64,000 nucleotides of DNA, from NCBI GenBank assembly GCA_038503075.1, contig JBCAML010000002.1, forward strand, positions 2,480,001 to 2,544,000. The letters are read 5' to 3'. Each line of letters opens with the position of its first letter. Positions within the stretch are counted from its first letter, which is position 1. The position numbers and the translations under genes are program-made. Shown here in pieces: positions 13,004 to 25,400 of this stretch. This DNA comes from Gyromitra esculenta. Lineage: Eukaryota; Ascomycota; Pezizomycetes; Pezizales; Discinaceae. The notes below the pieces were generated by a model. It was given only the letters and a program-made list of their open reading frames with translations. It was not told where the DNA came from and searched no databases.

Positions 13004-14116
13004 TAGGTGGTATATCAAGGGTCACATGGGAAAACTGGAGTTTTTAGGAGGAAAAAATTATGAGCACGAGTATCTTCTCAATCCCGTGGAATTTTGAGGA
13101 ATGAGTGTATTGTTTTCTTTTTTTTCTGCGGAATGGTTTGATGGGTATGTTTGCCACCGCGTCACGAGAAATTCTTATGTGGAAACGAATTTTTCACTAC
13201 ATTAGCTACGCAGTAGTTAGCCATTTAATCTATTTCTTTTGTCACTTTCTTCTCCGATGACCTTAATCAGGTATCTTAGTATTTGTAGAAGGAAGTTTTA
13301 TGCAGAATTAATTGCTTCGACTTAGCTAAGATCTGTCTGCTTTCGCAGAGACCTGGGGAGTAACGGTAGTTACGACATGATAGATAGATTTATGTGTTGT
13401 AAAGTAGACATGTGATGCGTGAGTGCAACGGATAAAAAAACAACCAACCGCCACTTCCATGGTAACAAAACCCAGATAACGGTCTACAGCTATCTAGAGC
13501 TAGGGTTTTTTTCCTTAGATCCTGGCTTATAAATAACGGATCACGGATAATCATAATCCATCACTCGGATTAGGTTAGTATTAGTTAGACGTGAAGACAG
13601 GGAGTATTGGTTCAAGGATAGCCGCATTGATGAGATATACGGTACCTCTTCGCTCTACTGGGGGCTTGCTTGAATGGTTTGGCTTTGTAGAGTTTCGTCC
13701 TGGATGGGTGCCGTAGTGACCAGCACCGGCAGCCTGAATAACACCAGAACGGAGCTGAAGCATCTTTCGGTAGAGGTTAGTTTCAATAGTGAGGCTTCAT
13801 TGTACTGTATTTAACAATAACGCTGTGCCTATCAATTTATTAGAGAGAAAATAAGTGTGTACAAAAGCAAGATAAGGTTTTATGAGAATAAAACTAAAAA
13901 AATAAATATGTTTGTGTAATATTTCCCCCTCACCAATACCATCAATTTCGCCTAAACCTTGAAAGGAGAGGAAATAAAAAAACTAATCAGAAAACTACAA
14001 TGTTAAAAGGCTGATTGCCTTATCAAACTTTGCCATCTTGAATATTAGCTATATTCCTGAAGGGTAGCCTGATCACCGTCTTATGGTCACTTATAGTCAT
14101 TTAAAATGTTTTTTTC
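13004..14116. other. Intergenic, convergent gene ends
   Basis: This 1.1 kb lies between the 3' ends of the hypothetical gene (plus) and the F-box/ankyrin gene (minus). No gene is seen. An 18-bp string at 13761-13778 is repeated exactly at 35094-35111. Confidence 0.5.
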
Positions 14117-16438
14117 TCACTGTTTGTCTAGCAATGGTTCACATATCCTTCGGTTAGGATTGGTTAGATACATATAAGCCCGGGCCCCGCCTGCTAATAG
14201 AAGTCTCATTATCGCCCTATTCCTCATCACTAAATTACGGGCATGAGGAGTGATATCAGCTCCCATACCCAATAGAGTCTCTGTAGCCCACAAGTTCCCT
14301 TCAGTTAATGCTATAACAAGAGCTGTCGAACCCTCGTTACCTATAGCATCGATGTTGGCTCCTAGATCTAGTAGTAGCTTAATGACCGTTTTGAACCCCA
14401 TCCTTACTGCGTGCTGGAGTGGCGTTCTTCCCAGGCCATCCACAGCATCTACTTTGGCTCCAGAACGGACAAGTAGTGTAGCGAGAGCTGTCATTGTGGT
14501 GTCAGGGTCGGGCGCGGGCTTGTGGGGATCTGCTGGGCAATCGTCATGCTCACGGTAAATATTTCTATTTATGAGTGTTTCGTAGCCCTTTACTACCAAC
14601 AAATGAAGAGCAGTAGTATTGCGAAACTCTTTGACGGCAGCCTCGTGGTGTGTATGGGGAGCGGCATTCGCTCCTTTGCCCAACAGAAGTTTAATAATTT
14701 CGTCGTCTGCTTCCATAGATGCTATGTGAAGGGCCGTCATCCCCTGGCAATCCACGGCATTTATATCAACCCCTCGGTCTAGAAAACGCTTGGTGATTTT
14801 TTTGTGTTCTCTTATCACGGCCGCGTGGGGAGCGGCTTCATCTCTCTTTCTGTTGCAGGCGGTGACGTTGGCTTCGTGATCTAGAAGGATTTTGACGATC
14901 GTTTCGTCCCGGGTTGTGACTGCCAGGTGAAGGGGGCTGGTGTAGCATTTACCGATGTGATCTGGAACGTTGTGATCGACAACGCAGATTGTGTAGGTGG
15001 GGTTGGCATAGGCCGTAATATCAGCTCCCTGGTGCAGCAGAAACACGACTATTCCTTCATTTCTTCTAATAATTGCGTGATGAAGAGCCGTCTTCCCCAC
15101 CCTATCTCTAGTGTCGATATCGAGTCCCGTCTCCAATAGAGCCGCGATAGCTTTCTCATTTCCGTTAATAGCTGCACCGTGAAGCGCCGTCCTCCCATCA
15201 CTATCCGCGGCCTTGATGTCGGGCCCCTTCTCCAATAAAACCCTAATGATGTTCTCGTGGCCTATAACAGCCGCATAGTGAAGAGCTGTCCTTCCATAAA
15301 TATCTTTGGCATTGAGGCTGATCCCCCTCTCAAGGAGCAACCTTGTAGCCTCTGCATGACCTCCAATAGCTGCATGGTGAAGGACTGTCCTTCTTTGACT
15401 GTCCAAACCCATGAGATCGGCTCCCATCTTTAGGAGGAGTGCGACCACCGCCCCGTACCCACCATTTGCCGCGTTCGTCAAAGCTGACATTCCTTCATAA
15501 TCCACAGCAGCAACTTCGGCTCCCGAATCAAGTAGAAGAACGACTATGGACTCATGACCACTATTTGCTGCGTTTATCAGAGGCGACCGTTTGCATCGGT
15601 CCCGATAGTTGACGGCGGCCCCTTCCCTCAGCAGGAGGCTAACCACCGCTTCATGTCCTTTCTTTGCAGCACCATTTAATGCCTCCCCAATCGCTCCGGC
15701 CTCTATGTCGATACCCGAATCTAGTAGGAGAGTTACTACATTCCCATGACCATTTTTCGCCGCATTGATTAGAGCTGCAGATTCGTCATTCGACTTATGG
15801 TGGTCACAGAGATAAATATCATCACTTTTATTTAAGAGGAGTTTGACCACCCTTTCATGCCCACATTTTGCCGCAGAAGATAGTATATGTCTGTCACTTA
15901 TAGCATCCCTGACGATTTCTGTACCGAATAGGTGAGTAATCACAGCCTCATGGCCATTTTCTACCGCTCGTTCCAGAGCCAAGCACATAGGGAATCTCTC
16001 ATCGCCTAAATAGTCGTATACGTCTGATCCTCTTTCCATGAGGAGCTTGACAACCGCTTCGTGCCCGTATGTTGCCGCCATGGCGATTGCCTTCGTACCA
16101 TCATAACTCGCGGCGTCGATGTTGGCCCCTGAAGCGAGTAAGAGAATAACCGTAGCCTCGTCGCCATTGCCCGCGGCATACCCCAGAGCTGAGGGTGACC
16201 ATCTGGATTCTCGGCCTTCGATGTTTGCCCCTTTTTCGAGTGTTAGCTTGATCAGCTTCTTGCGACCATGCCTTGCGGCCCATCTGAGCACGTGATCTGT
16301 ATCCATGGTATTGTAGAGTAAGGAAAGCAGGAGAGTATGAAGATGGCGATTTGCACGAAGGAGGGAAAAAAGGTCTTTTGAATCGAGATCTTTTGAGATG
16401 ATCAGTAAAATCTCGTTTGGGAGACTGAGGAGTGGCAT
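14117..16438 (-). CDS. F-box-like/ankyrin repeat protein
   Basis: Single-exon, 773 aa, starting at the ATG at 16438. Residues 1-45 form an F-box-like motif (LPNEILLIISKDL, then LFSLLRANRHLHTLL). F-box motifs of this kind normally bind Skp1 in SCF ubiquitin ligases. From about residue 50 almost to the end there are about twenty ankyrin repeats. The best ones carry the consensus (TALHYAAVIGHENIIRVLLE, then TALHGAAINGNEKAIAALLE), and each ends in a Gly-Ala-Asp/Asn-type turn. The first and last repeats are more degenerate. The likely role is a substrate-recognition adaptor, but no partner can be named. A shorter relative with the same F-box layout lies at 55250-56731. Ankyrin genes of this kind are often expanded and variable in filamentous fungi. 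Confidence 0.88.
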   Translation of the reverse strand: MPLLSLPNEILLIISKDLDSKDLFSLLRANRHLHTLLLSLLYNTMDTDHVLRWAARHGRKKLIKLTLEKGANIEGRESRWSPSALGYAAGNGDEATVILLLASGANIDAASYDGTKAIAMAATYGHEAVVKLLMERGSDVYDYLGDERFPMCLALERAVENGHEAVITHLFGTEIVRDAISDRHILSSAAKCGHERVVKLLLNKSDDIYLCDHHKSNDESAALINAAKNGHGNVVTLLLDSGIDIEAGAIGEALNGAAKKGHEAVVSLLLREGAAVNYRDRCKRSPLINAANSGHESIVVLLLDSGAEVAAVDYEGMSALTNAANGGYGAVVALLLKMGADLMGLDSQRRTVLHHAAIGGHAEATRLLLERGISLNAKDIYGRTALHYAAVIGHENIIRVLLEKGPDIKAADSDGRTALHGAAINGNEKAIAALLETGLDIDTRDRVGKTALHHAIIRRNEGIVVFLLHQGADITAYANPTYTICVVDHNVPDHIGKCYTSPLHLAVTTRDETIVKILLDHEANVTACNRKRDEAAPHAAVIREHKKITKRFLDRGVDINAVDCQGMTALHIASMEADDEIIKLLLGKGANAAPHTHHEAAVKEFRNTTALHLLVVKGYETLINRNIYREHDDCPADPHKPAPDPDTTMTALATLLVRSGAKVDAVDGLGRTPLQHAVRMGFKTVIKLLLDLGANIDAIGNEGSTALVIALTEGNLWATETLLGMGADITPHARNLVMRNRAIMRLLLAGGARAYMYLTNPNRRICEPLLDKQ

Positions 16439-19159
16439 CGTGGAAAATTATTTTTGGAGGACTCTTATTTCGGGCTCTGTTCGCTTGTTAGGCATTGACT
16501 GGTGAATGGGATAGTGAATAAATACCTTTTCTATTAGGAATGCGGTTTGCAAAGGGTGGCTTGGTTGTGAATATCAGTGTATTGAATGAGGTTACGTATA
16601 TTACCCCCTTATAGGAATGGCTATGGAGCTTGGGCCCTCATAATTAAACGCCTATGAAAATTTTGGCGTTCTTGGCAAGTGTGTATGTAGTTTCGATTTT
16701 CTTCTTGAACCCTAGGAAAAACCCCACTAAAATAGTTTACTGGTGATAGTTGTAATTAGTAGCTGAGACTAAAGGCTATGGGGCGCTCCTACTGGCGTAT
16801 AGAAACAACCACTGGTTTTGGGATCGCGGTCGGAAATGCTAGGTGCCTAGGCTGGCGATCATTAGTGTTATAACTTGCAGCGCAAGACTAGCTTTCAGGG
16901 ACTGTTAATTTTCGTTTAATTACCGTGCGGGACTGGGCGTAATTATGTGGCATGATAGGGGTTTTAATTTGGGCTTATCGTCTTACATGCACGTATTGGA
17001 CGGTATTTGTGTAATAGGATGTTTGGCATCTTGGAGGATTAGGAGGTAGGATAACCTCTTTAACGGATATACTATTTTACTCGTGGTAAAATACACTCGA
17101 ATCAGAGGTCGCGTTCGACAACAAGCCAAAAATGGAGGTTAGGCGAGATAAATCTCCGTTGCAGGGACTGTTTCCTGGGAAGTCTGTTCCATAACTCCGT
17201 TTGAGGCGTAGCTCGCTCGCTTTTCCCCATCTCTGCGCACGAACTCAACTGGGACACTCAACCGGTTTGAACTTCCAAATTCCCCGAAAACGTCCTTACA
17301 GTTTTCGCCATCACTAAGAGCAACTGTGACTAGGTTGTCAGCTGTGATTGTTCAAGCCTCCCACATTAGGGCCTACAGGATAGATTATAGTTTGTAGTCC
17401 TTGCATTTGGTTCACCAGTCCGTCCTGAATGTGTTTGGAGATATTGCGTCCTGACAGTCTTTTATTGGCTGTTGAGAGCTTGGCCCGAGTTAGTAGGTCT
17501 TTGATTGTCAAGCAAACGTTGGGAGCTCGGGTATTTGGGGAGCCCCCATTGGTTGAACTGCTTTATATATAATAAAACTTTTGTCTATATCTCTCCCTTG
17601 AACCAAAGCAATTATCTTCTCGAGGACTTACTCAAATAAATTGCTTCTTAGGGCGGAGGGACCTGTTGAGAAGGTCCTTCTCTCGGCCGCTGTGGGCAAA
17701 AGTTTCAATTAGTTGCGGTCTCGATATGCTGTTTACGACGACAATATGATTGATTGCCTCTTATTCCATAGATTGATTAGAGTGTCTTCGTTATTGGCAA
17801 TTAAGTTACTGAGAAATAGCCGGTAGAGTTTCGATGAAAATCCTTTAGACCCGACTATTACGGACTTGTGTTGTCAACCATGGCCATAGGTTACCCTCCG
17901 AACTAAGCTCTGCATGACGATACCCTCGCCGAAATCTATGAAGGGAGTGTGATGGGCTTCAAAAAGGCGAAAAACACGTCTTAAGGTAGGAAGGGGAGGG
18001 GAAATTGAAGATTTGGATGCAGGCCATGAGGTGAAGTAGCGAATTAAGAGCCTGCACTAGAAGAGGGAAACGGGGTTAATAAGGGTCGTGATGGTAGCCC
18101 CATCTGGGGATATTCGTTTTCTGAACATGTACATTGCGAGTTAGTCTGGTATGTAAATTATGAATTCTGCAGGTGAGATAAAGGCTTGTGATCGATTACC
18201 TTATTCTACATATGGTTTTGGTCAGCTTGGCACCTGTGCCAGAAATGCCGTCGTCAGACCTAGACACGAATGAGTAATCGGTGCTGCTGCCTACTGTTCT
18301 GAAAGTGGCACCAAATGCAGCTTCACTCATAGAGAATGTTAACCATAGGATATATCCTATGATTTACTTGACGAGCTCACAGTACTACAGCTCTTGGATA
18401 GGTTCAAGATAGACAGCATCGGAGAAATGACTAGTGATGGTTTGCGAAGGGAGAGCAGTTATCTCTATCGCTTGTGGTCGGCCCTAAATTTTCAAGATTG
18501 TTTGAGTTGGGAACAGACTCGGGGGTGTGACAGTGTTCATGGTATGTATGGTTCATGTATGGCGTACGACTCGGGTGGAGTGATTCCTTGTTTTGCTTAA
18601 CTCTCGCAACAAAGAAAGTCGGATTTTTGGTAATTGTATTCTATATAGAGTTAGGCTATAATCGAATAGCATAGATTATCTTGTTCGACAGTCTAATTTG
18701 CTACTTATGGTAAAAATACGATAGCTGTTGACTTGGTTCAATCTTATTATTTTCATGTCATTCTTCGCAAAGAAAACGCTTGACTGCATGTAATTTCAAA
18801 TCAGGGTTGGACTCTATGAATACATGTACGTACACTCTTCCTTTATCTTATATATATTGTAATGTATTAGAACCGATAAATCCTACCGCTGTAGTGTCTG
18901 CTGGCTTGCAATTGTTAATTGTCTGCTAGAGACATATCATGCACACTCTACATAGTTGATCCGTCTTGAATCTTCTGGAGAGCACATGTACCGATAATCA
19001 TAGCTGAACATAGCTAGAGCCGAAGTTTGACCAAGTTGATGTTTCGCGGCCTCGGGGTAATAAAAGTAGATGCTTGAGCATTTCAGCACTACATGTAGCC
19101 GTCATTTCCCCAAAATACATGAATTTGGAATTCGAAGTAAACCAACCAACCAACCAGTT
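16439..19159. other. Gene-free interval
   Basis: These 2.7 kb lie between the 5' end of the ankyrin gene and a small candidate gene. No reading frame with recognisable content was seen. TACATGTA palindromes occur at 18821 and 19090. Confidence 0.5.
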
Positions 19160-19432
19160 ATGCTGATCCCCAAACGCCATCATTTATCTCCCACCACTGT
19201 AATTATTGCAATTCTCAGTATGTTTTCTCTTGTAGCTTTGATACTGTCTGCTATCTTACTACCAAGATACAGCCAGCGGAAGGCCCTTCCCATAACCGGC
19301 ATTATTTTTGCATGCTTCATGGCCATATTCTTCATATGTGTTGTATTGGATGCAAAAACCCGGGACAAGGTATTAAAGGCGGCCACAGATGTCGAGGGTA
19401 GGCGCGGGGCGGTCGATCCATCAACTTTATAA
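19160..19432 (+). CDS. Possible small two-helix membrane protein
   Basis: Ninety codons from the ATG at 19160 (MLIPKRHHLSP). Two strongly hydrophobic stretches are visible: residues about 12-34 (TVIIAILSMFSLVALILSAI) and about 44-62 (ITGIIFACFMAIFFICVVL). A short basic loop PRYSQRKA separates them, and a charged C-terminal tail of about 28 residues follows (DAKTRDKVLKAATDVEGRRG). The clean pattern of hydrophobic and charged blocks argues for a real gene. No homologue is recognised and no intron is needed. The frame is also open upstream of this ATG, so the start is uncertain. It could be a chance frame or one exon of a longer gene. Confidence 0.42.
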   Translation: MLIPKRHHLSPTTVIIAILSMFSLVALILSAILLPRYSQRKALPITGIIFACFMAIFFICVVLDAKTRDKVLKAATDVEGRRGAVDPSTL

Positions 19433-22400
19433 TTTGTAATCGAGTACTAAGACGATACCTCGACTAGCTATAGCTAGCTATAGCCATTAATTAGATAAAT
19501 TATATGCCCTTGACGCTGACGACCGCTCCCGACCGAGATTAAACCAATGAATCTTTGTTAGTATATATCCTGAGGAACCAAATCTATTGCTATATAGATG
19601 TTTTTAGTGTCATCTGATATCCTGTGCATGTGATCGATCAAGCGTGTGATATTTTATCGGGTTGAAATAACTACGACGTTGATGCCTCATCTGGATCTCC
19701 CTATAAACAACTCTGTCGTTTATGTCACTAGAAAATCTAACCCGAACTGTGAGGGCTTGATCCTCTATAGAAAGAGCTGAAATAGAGATCGAGCTAATAA
19801 ATACAATAGAAGTCTCGGAAATATTCTGCCTAGTCGATCAAATCTCCACGACTGCCTTTTTCGGGGACTTAAGTCTTGCAAATCATCAAGCGAATCGATC
19901 GCTATAGCTTTCTTACTTCAATATCCCTCGCTGGTATGACCTGCTATCTAGTTATGAGGCAAAATCGGTAGAAAAACTGTAGCGATGATAATTAGCATTC
20001 CGAGAAAACTCAGACAACGAACAAAGGTACGTATTACCTATGATAAATATCAACCTTAAGTTTATCTCTCTGTCCCAATTTTGGATAGATGATTTGGGAA
20101 CGAGCGATTGTTGCTTTCCTGTAGTTTGTATGGTATACGGCAGGTTTATAGTGATAAACCCTTTAAAAATGGTAGATAATCTAAGCTACAGTACCGGAAA
20201 AGGGGTGAAATTGGTACGATATTCATATATCATCCTTATGAATGCGGGAATAAATTCGGTGGCGCTACAGGGTTCTCAAAGCTAGTGCGGTAGCCATCCT
20301 GACTTATTCCTACATTTTCTAACAATGCGGTACCAAAAACACCCTACTTTCTAGCACTGTAGCTATATGCCCGGGTGATACATACGTTTATCCTTCGGAA
20401 AACAATCAAACACTCGATTATGTTGGTTCACGGGCAGTTAATACGTTTTAATTAGATATGCAGAGTTGTATATATGGTTTCGTGAAAATCGGCTTATATG
20501 TGGCTACATGGCTGTATACGGATCACCTGTCAGCTGCGAGTGATATCTTATGGTTAATGGTCTTAGGTATCTCCCGTCGGTAGGTGATTTAGCTACATTG
20601 TTGCTGGCGAGACAGTTATACGAATATAGCTATATTTTTCATCCCATTTTTATTTATACCTCTCTTCAATGGAGAATTCGAAGCCTCCCCGCCCATATTT
20701 CTAGTGCTTGTCAGGACCTTGATGCCTTAAGTACGTGTAGAGATCAGCATCCTTTAAGCTTATTTTTGTCATTTCAATTGACCCACGCGGAGGCTAACAG
20801 TTTACAGTTTTATAGAACGTCTATGTTTTCTTTCTGGGTTTCTTCTCGGCTATCGGCGATGCCCTATACATGTATTTGACCGTCTCTAGTTAAAACTGAC
20901 TTATTTGGCGGATCGACGTTAATTCATACCTAATGGTAGCCCATTTAGGGAATGAAGATTCCTTCATGTTTTAAGAAATTGCAAATTTTTTGTTTCTGCA
21001 GGCAAAATGTGCAGTTGATAATAGTCTGAGAGCCACGATGTCTCACAGTCAGCAACTCGAGCATTCTGACAAATAGCTCTCTCAGATGACAACGACCAAG
21101 ACTCGCCGGGGCATGTGATCAACACAATTTTCTTAAAGTCAGCAACCCTTCGTTCTCCGCAGGCCAAAATCTAAGAAAGTTTCCTTGCGTCCGGTTCTAG
21201 ACGCTGGCCTCCCATTTTAAACGGTTGATCTTCGATTTCCTTCTGTTTGTCTTTAGTCTGGTGGTCTTTATTATCTTTTGCGTCTGCTGATACGTTTTCC
21301 TCTGCTTTCTAGGCCTAAACTTTTCGCCCCCATTTACACGTGGGGTTATAATTATCTTATTATCACTAACTTCAACTGTCGCATTGCTTTTGTCCCTAGG
21401 GATAGCACCCATGGTGCGCAAAGGATAGTCCTGATGGCGGAATGAAGATGGGAGATGGAAGGCTAACATGAGGGGGATAGCTTTCATAGCTCAAGATATC
21501 TGCGTATTCGTAGTTGGTTTTCAAAGTCTTTTATTTGGTGAGTGTGGTAGACGTGCCTTTACCACAACCCTTTTCGCGTTTCTCTTAGAAACGTAAATGG
21601 TTCATATACCGTCACTGACTGTACTCTCTTAAGCTAATATATGGAATATTTCTAGTCTTCTCACGGCAGTGGGGATCAGAGAGGATTTCGAATACTGGCG
21701 ATAAAAGGTGATACTCTTCATGTTGTGCCGCCTTTCTTAACAACTGACACAAACTCGGAGAAATCGTAAATTGGCTATCCAACGCGTTCCCACTTTCCAC
21801 ATTTAGCTCCTAAATGGGATAATTCTTCAGCGGTAAACAGCAAAACCTTCTGTTAATACACGCTCGAAAGTTCGGCCACTTCGTATCATATGTTTCTCAA
21901 TGAGATGCAAGTTTATATACTAGCTCCTATCGCCTGGCCCTCCCATGTATTTTTCCGCCTTTAATCGATTCCCTATTAGCTGTGCATGCTAAAGATAAAG
22001 GCTTAACGTGCTCTGGGAAGGTCGTTGATCACTTGAAGGCGCCCCACCCCTATGCACCAAGGTTTTCGACTACGGCATCCATCGGGATAAGGGCGACTTT
22101 ATGACGCTAAGTTTGCCTGGGAATTTTTCTTCCTAGGAACCGAAGACTCCTGCCCTGCTCGAGAGATGGTCGCTGGTGAAAGAAATATATTCCTGAACCC
22201 GGAAAACCCTGTGAGGCTAAAAGGGAAACGAATAATATTGGACTCGCTAGGGCAGTGATGGGAGAAGATACGTCGGGGAACTGTACATTTGAATTCTCTC
22301 GTACTCCAAGCCCGTTTTCTCGCCACTTACGCTGCATCCTGCATGCGATGTCAAAGCCGAAGGTAGAGTGGCTGTTTTAACTCGTTGGTTCTTACGAGTG

Positions 22401-25400
22401 ATATATCGTGAAGGTTATAATTTTTTGGGTTGAAACGCTTGCTCGTGGTGACTTACTCAGGGTATAGCGCTGAATTTGATGTCAGTATTAACGAGCCAAA
22501 TCTAGGTTTTGAACGTGTACTTCCAAGGTATCTGTTTGCATGTTTTTGCCTTGATTTTGGTCTACGATGACATGTACATTGTCTAAAAGCAATTTTTCTT
22601 CTCAATATCTCTTCTGAGGGCGATCAACTAACAGCTAATCTAGTTAATGTAATGAGTGTAGAATTTTTGGGGATATCCTATAGCTTCTGTATGAAAGGAG
22701 TTATCGAATTTTTTCTTCATATCAAGCAAACACAGGTACCCCATGTTCGATTTGATTTCAATCTCAAATTTTTTCAACCAAGCTGAACCACCAGTCATAC
22801 AATCCATGGCAAATATAAGATAACGTGGCATGACAAATAATAGTCTATAGTGCCGCATTAATTTCAAGCCGAGACAATACATTTAATCTTTCTTAACCAA
22901 GAATAATATTCCCATCAAACTCATAGCAGGATTTAGGGCCTCGAGAAAGTTGAAAGTTGCCACTTCTAAGTGGTCATCAGACCTCCCGTAACTCCGTCAC
23001 CTAGAAACCATTTCCCTGCGCCGACCACTTTATTGTCGGTTAATTAAAGCGGTGGGGGGGAATAGTACATAAAAAAGACCGGGAAATTTCACAAAGCAGG
23101 AAGCTAGAGCTGCGAGCACTGGATGTAACATCTCTTGATCAAGATTGGCTGATACTAAATTGATCAGAATCTTGAAGATAGGGAGGGTGCCTAAGTTAAG
23201 AAGCCGCTTCACAATGCCGATATGTACTCAATACGAACTTTTCGAGTTCAAACTAATGCTGACTATCCTTGCCAGTGTTCATCATTTCTACAATCTGTAT
23301 AGGTGTCATAGGTGACAGGTTTAGCGACGAAATCTTCCCAGCTGCCACGTTTCTTATATTTGATCTAGACCCCTGATTCTCCATCTATCGTTCGATCTTT
23401 CATGCCTCATGAACTTATCTCATTTAGCCCTCAAGCTATTCAATATATGGCACCGTGCGGTTGGTATATGCAGAAAAAGCGGTAGTAAAATTGTGATGTT
23501 TGAGCTAAGAGGCAAGTATTGTCTTCGGTTTTGATTAGAGATTTCTGTCTAACAATCTATTCAAGTAGACTATGAAACCTTAGCAAAAATATTGTACAGG
23601 ATATAGCTTTAGTGGCTTGCCCTAGCTATTCAAACCCTTCATGTAGGGGTTATCTACTGCTCGGACCGATGCCATCCCGTCTACTACAAGGGGAATTTTA
23701 CCCCTGCAGGAGTTATCTTTACCTTAAAAAGATCGTCGTGATGGGAGGGGTAATTATCTGAGGCTTGACCTTCATTTGTTTGTATTGCATCCTCGGGTTG
23801 CATGGTGAATGAGATGAGCTGCAAGAAAGGGCAGACTCCCTCGCTACTGAGTCAGCCTGTCATTTTTGGTTTTCTTCACCTTTGGTTTGTTTGTTTCTTT
23901 TGGTGCCCTGTTTCTTTGCTTCATTTCGCTTTTGTCCGTGTTGATTGCTAAACTTGCGGACCTACGGGCCGGAAGCCTGGTTGCGTATTTCTCGATTGGA
24001 ATTGTTTCCGAGAGCCACCTAATCATCAGGGGAGTTCCTGTTGCAGATCAGGGACAACTTTAACGTCTGTCCTACAGTGATTTTCCGCTGGTTTTCGCTC
24101 CACTACTCGCAAAACTATGTCTACTGTAGTCGGCCTTAAATGAAGTCTTTGGAATCCTATATGCATCTACTCAATAAATAATGGTATTAAGTAGGATCGT
24201 TGGATGAATCGATTTATACCAGCGCATATCTTTGAATTGGATAAATCGTCTTGAGATTATCATGTAAGAATAGCACACGAATTTTTCTTAGGCTGAGAAA
24301 GGCAGCATGTTTTAGCTGCTAAACGCTATATATGGCCATCCTATAAACAGAACAAATGTGGTTCATACTGCATATACTAAATTTTCGTTCTTTAGAAGTA
24401 TGCTGGGTCCTGAGGCTTCGCCTGGAAATCCCAAAGACGCTCCAGTCGTACGCCTCGGCCTGGTTTCGTTAATTGAAAGGGGAGACTAATATGGAGAAGT
24501 ATCCGAACATCGGAACCGCCGCTAGCGCTCCTATGAGGGCACGTAGGCCCTCGGCTTCAATACTACTTCGGATCATTGGCTAGTACAAAAAATAGCTGGG
24601 ATTGCTTCGGCTATTCGTGATTCCTCTCTTATACGGTGTTTGGTATTAAGCATGCTCCGAAACCCTAAACTCAGGAACATGAAGCTGGGATTCGAATAGC
24701 TCCGACACACTCGGGAACTGCAATTACGAAAATCCTCCGAAATATGTGGTGGGATAGTAATATTTTTCTTTTCTTTTCTCTGGAGTTTAAAAGGGGACTG
24801 TGGGGTGGTCACACTACACTGCGGGGAACTTGCGGGGAAGGGATAGGTAGAGAAGCATCCTACTTACTTGATGCCAGAGGAAAGGATCTCTCAGTTTGAA
24901 GTTCAATTAGGCGTCGGATAAATCGATTTAAGGGTCCATGCCTGATGTAGGAACACAACTTAGCGTAAGTTCCAAGAAAAAAGTGAAGGAAAAAAGTTCT
25001 GCTGTTATGCGCGTGCGTCTTCTAAAAAGATACTGTTTTATGCATATTGACGTTGGAAAATCACTCGCATCAATCGCGGGGTGCAGTACGGAACCCATTA
25101 CAATCTGCGTTAGACCTTTTGGAGAACCTTGCCCCTTCCTATTAGGACGCCGTTGCACTCTAATGTTAGGCATGTGGCGCTCCGCTATCCGAATCGGCTA
25201 TTCTGACGATCAAGCGTGAAACAATGATGGTGTTGAACAGATTTTAGTTAGGTACCACAAGATTTGCGATTGAATGATTCACGCTACGAATCCTTGGGTC
25301 TTCGTTTGAATTCCAGGCTCGGAGATTTGACAGACTCAACCTGAAGACGCTGAACAAGCGAGAACATAATCAAAACGGAGCCTAATAGCAGGATATCTGA

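Noticed and set aside
21197..21487. 96-codon Lys/Arg-rich frame on the minus strand with an ATG
   Set aside because: No recognisable content, no splice context. The basic tail comes from local composition.
23866..24063. Hydrophobic frame resembling a membrane segment
   Set aside because: No ATG in the frame (it starts at TTG just after a stop), and it lies in T-rich sequence.
24660..24720. GGGATTCGAATAGC, resembling a reversed tRNA B box
   Set aside because: No matching A box, acceptor stem or T-stem pairing could be found around it.
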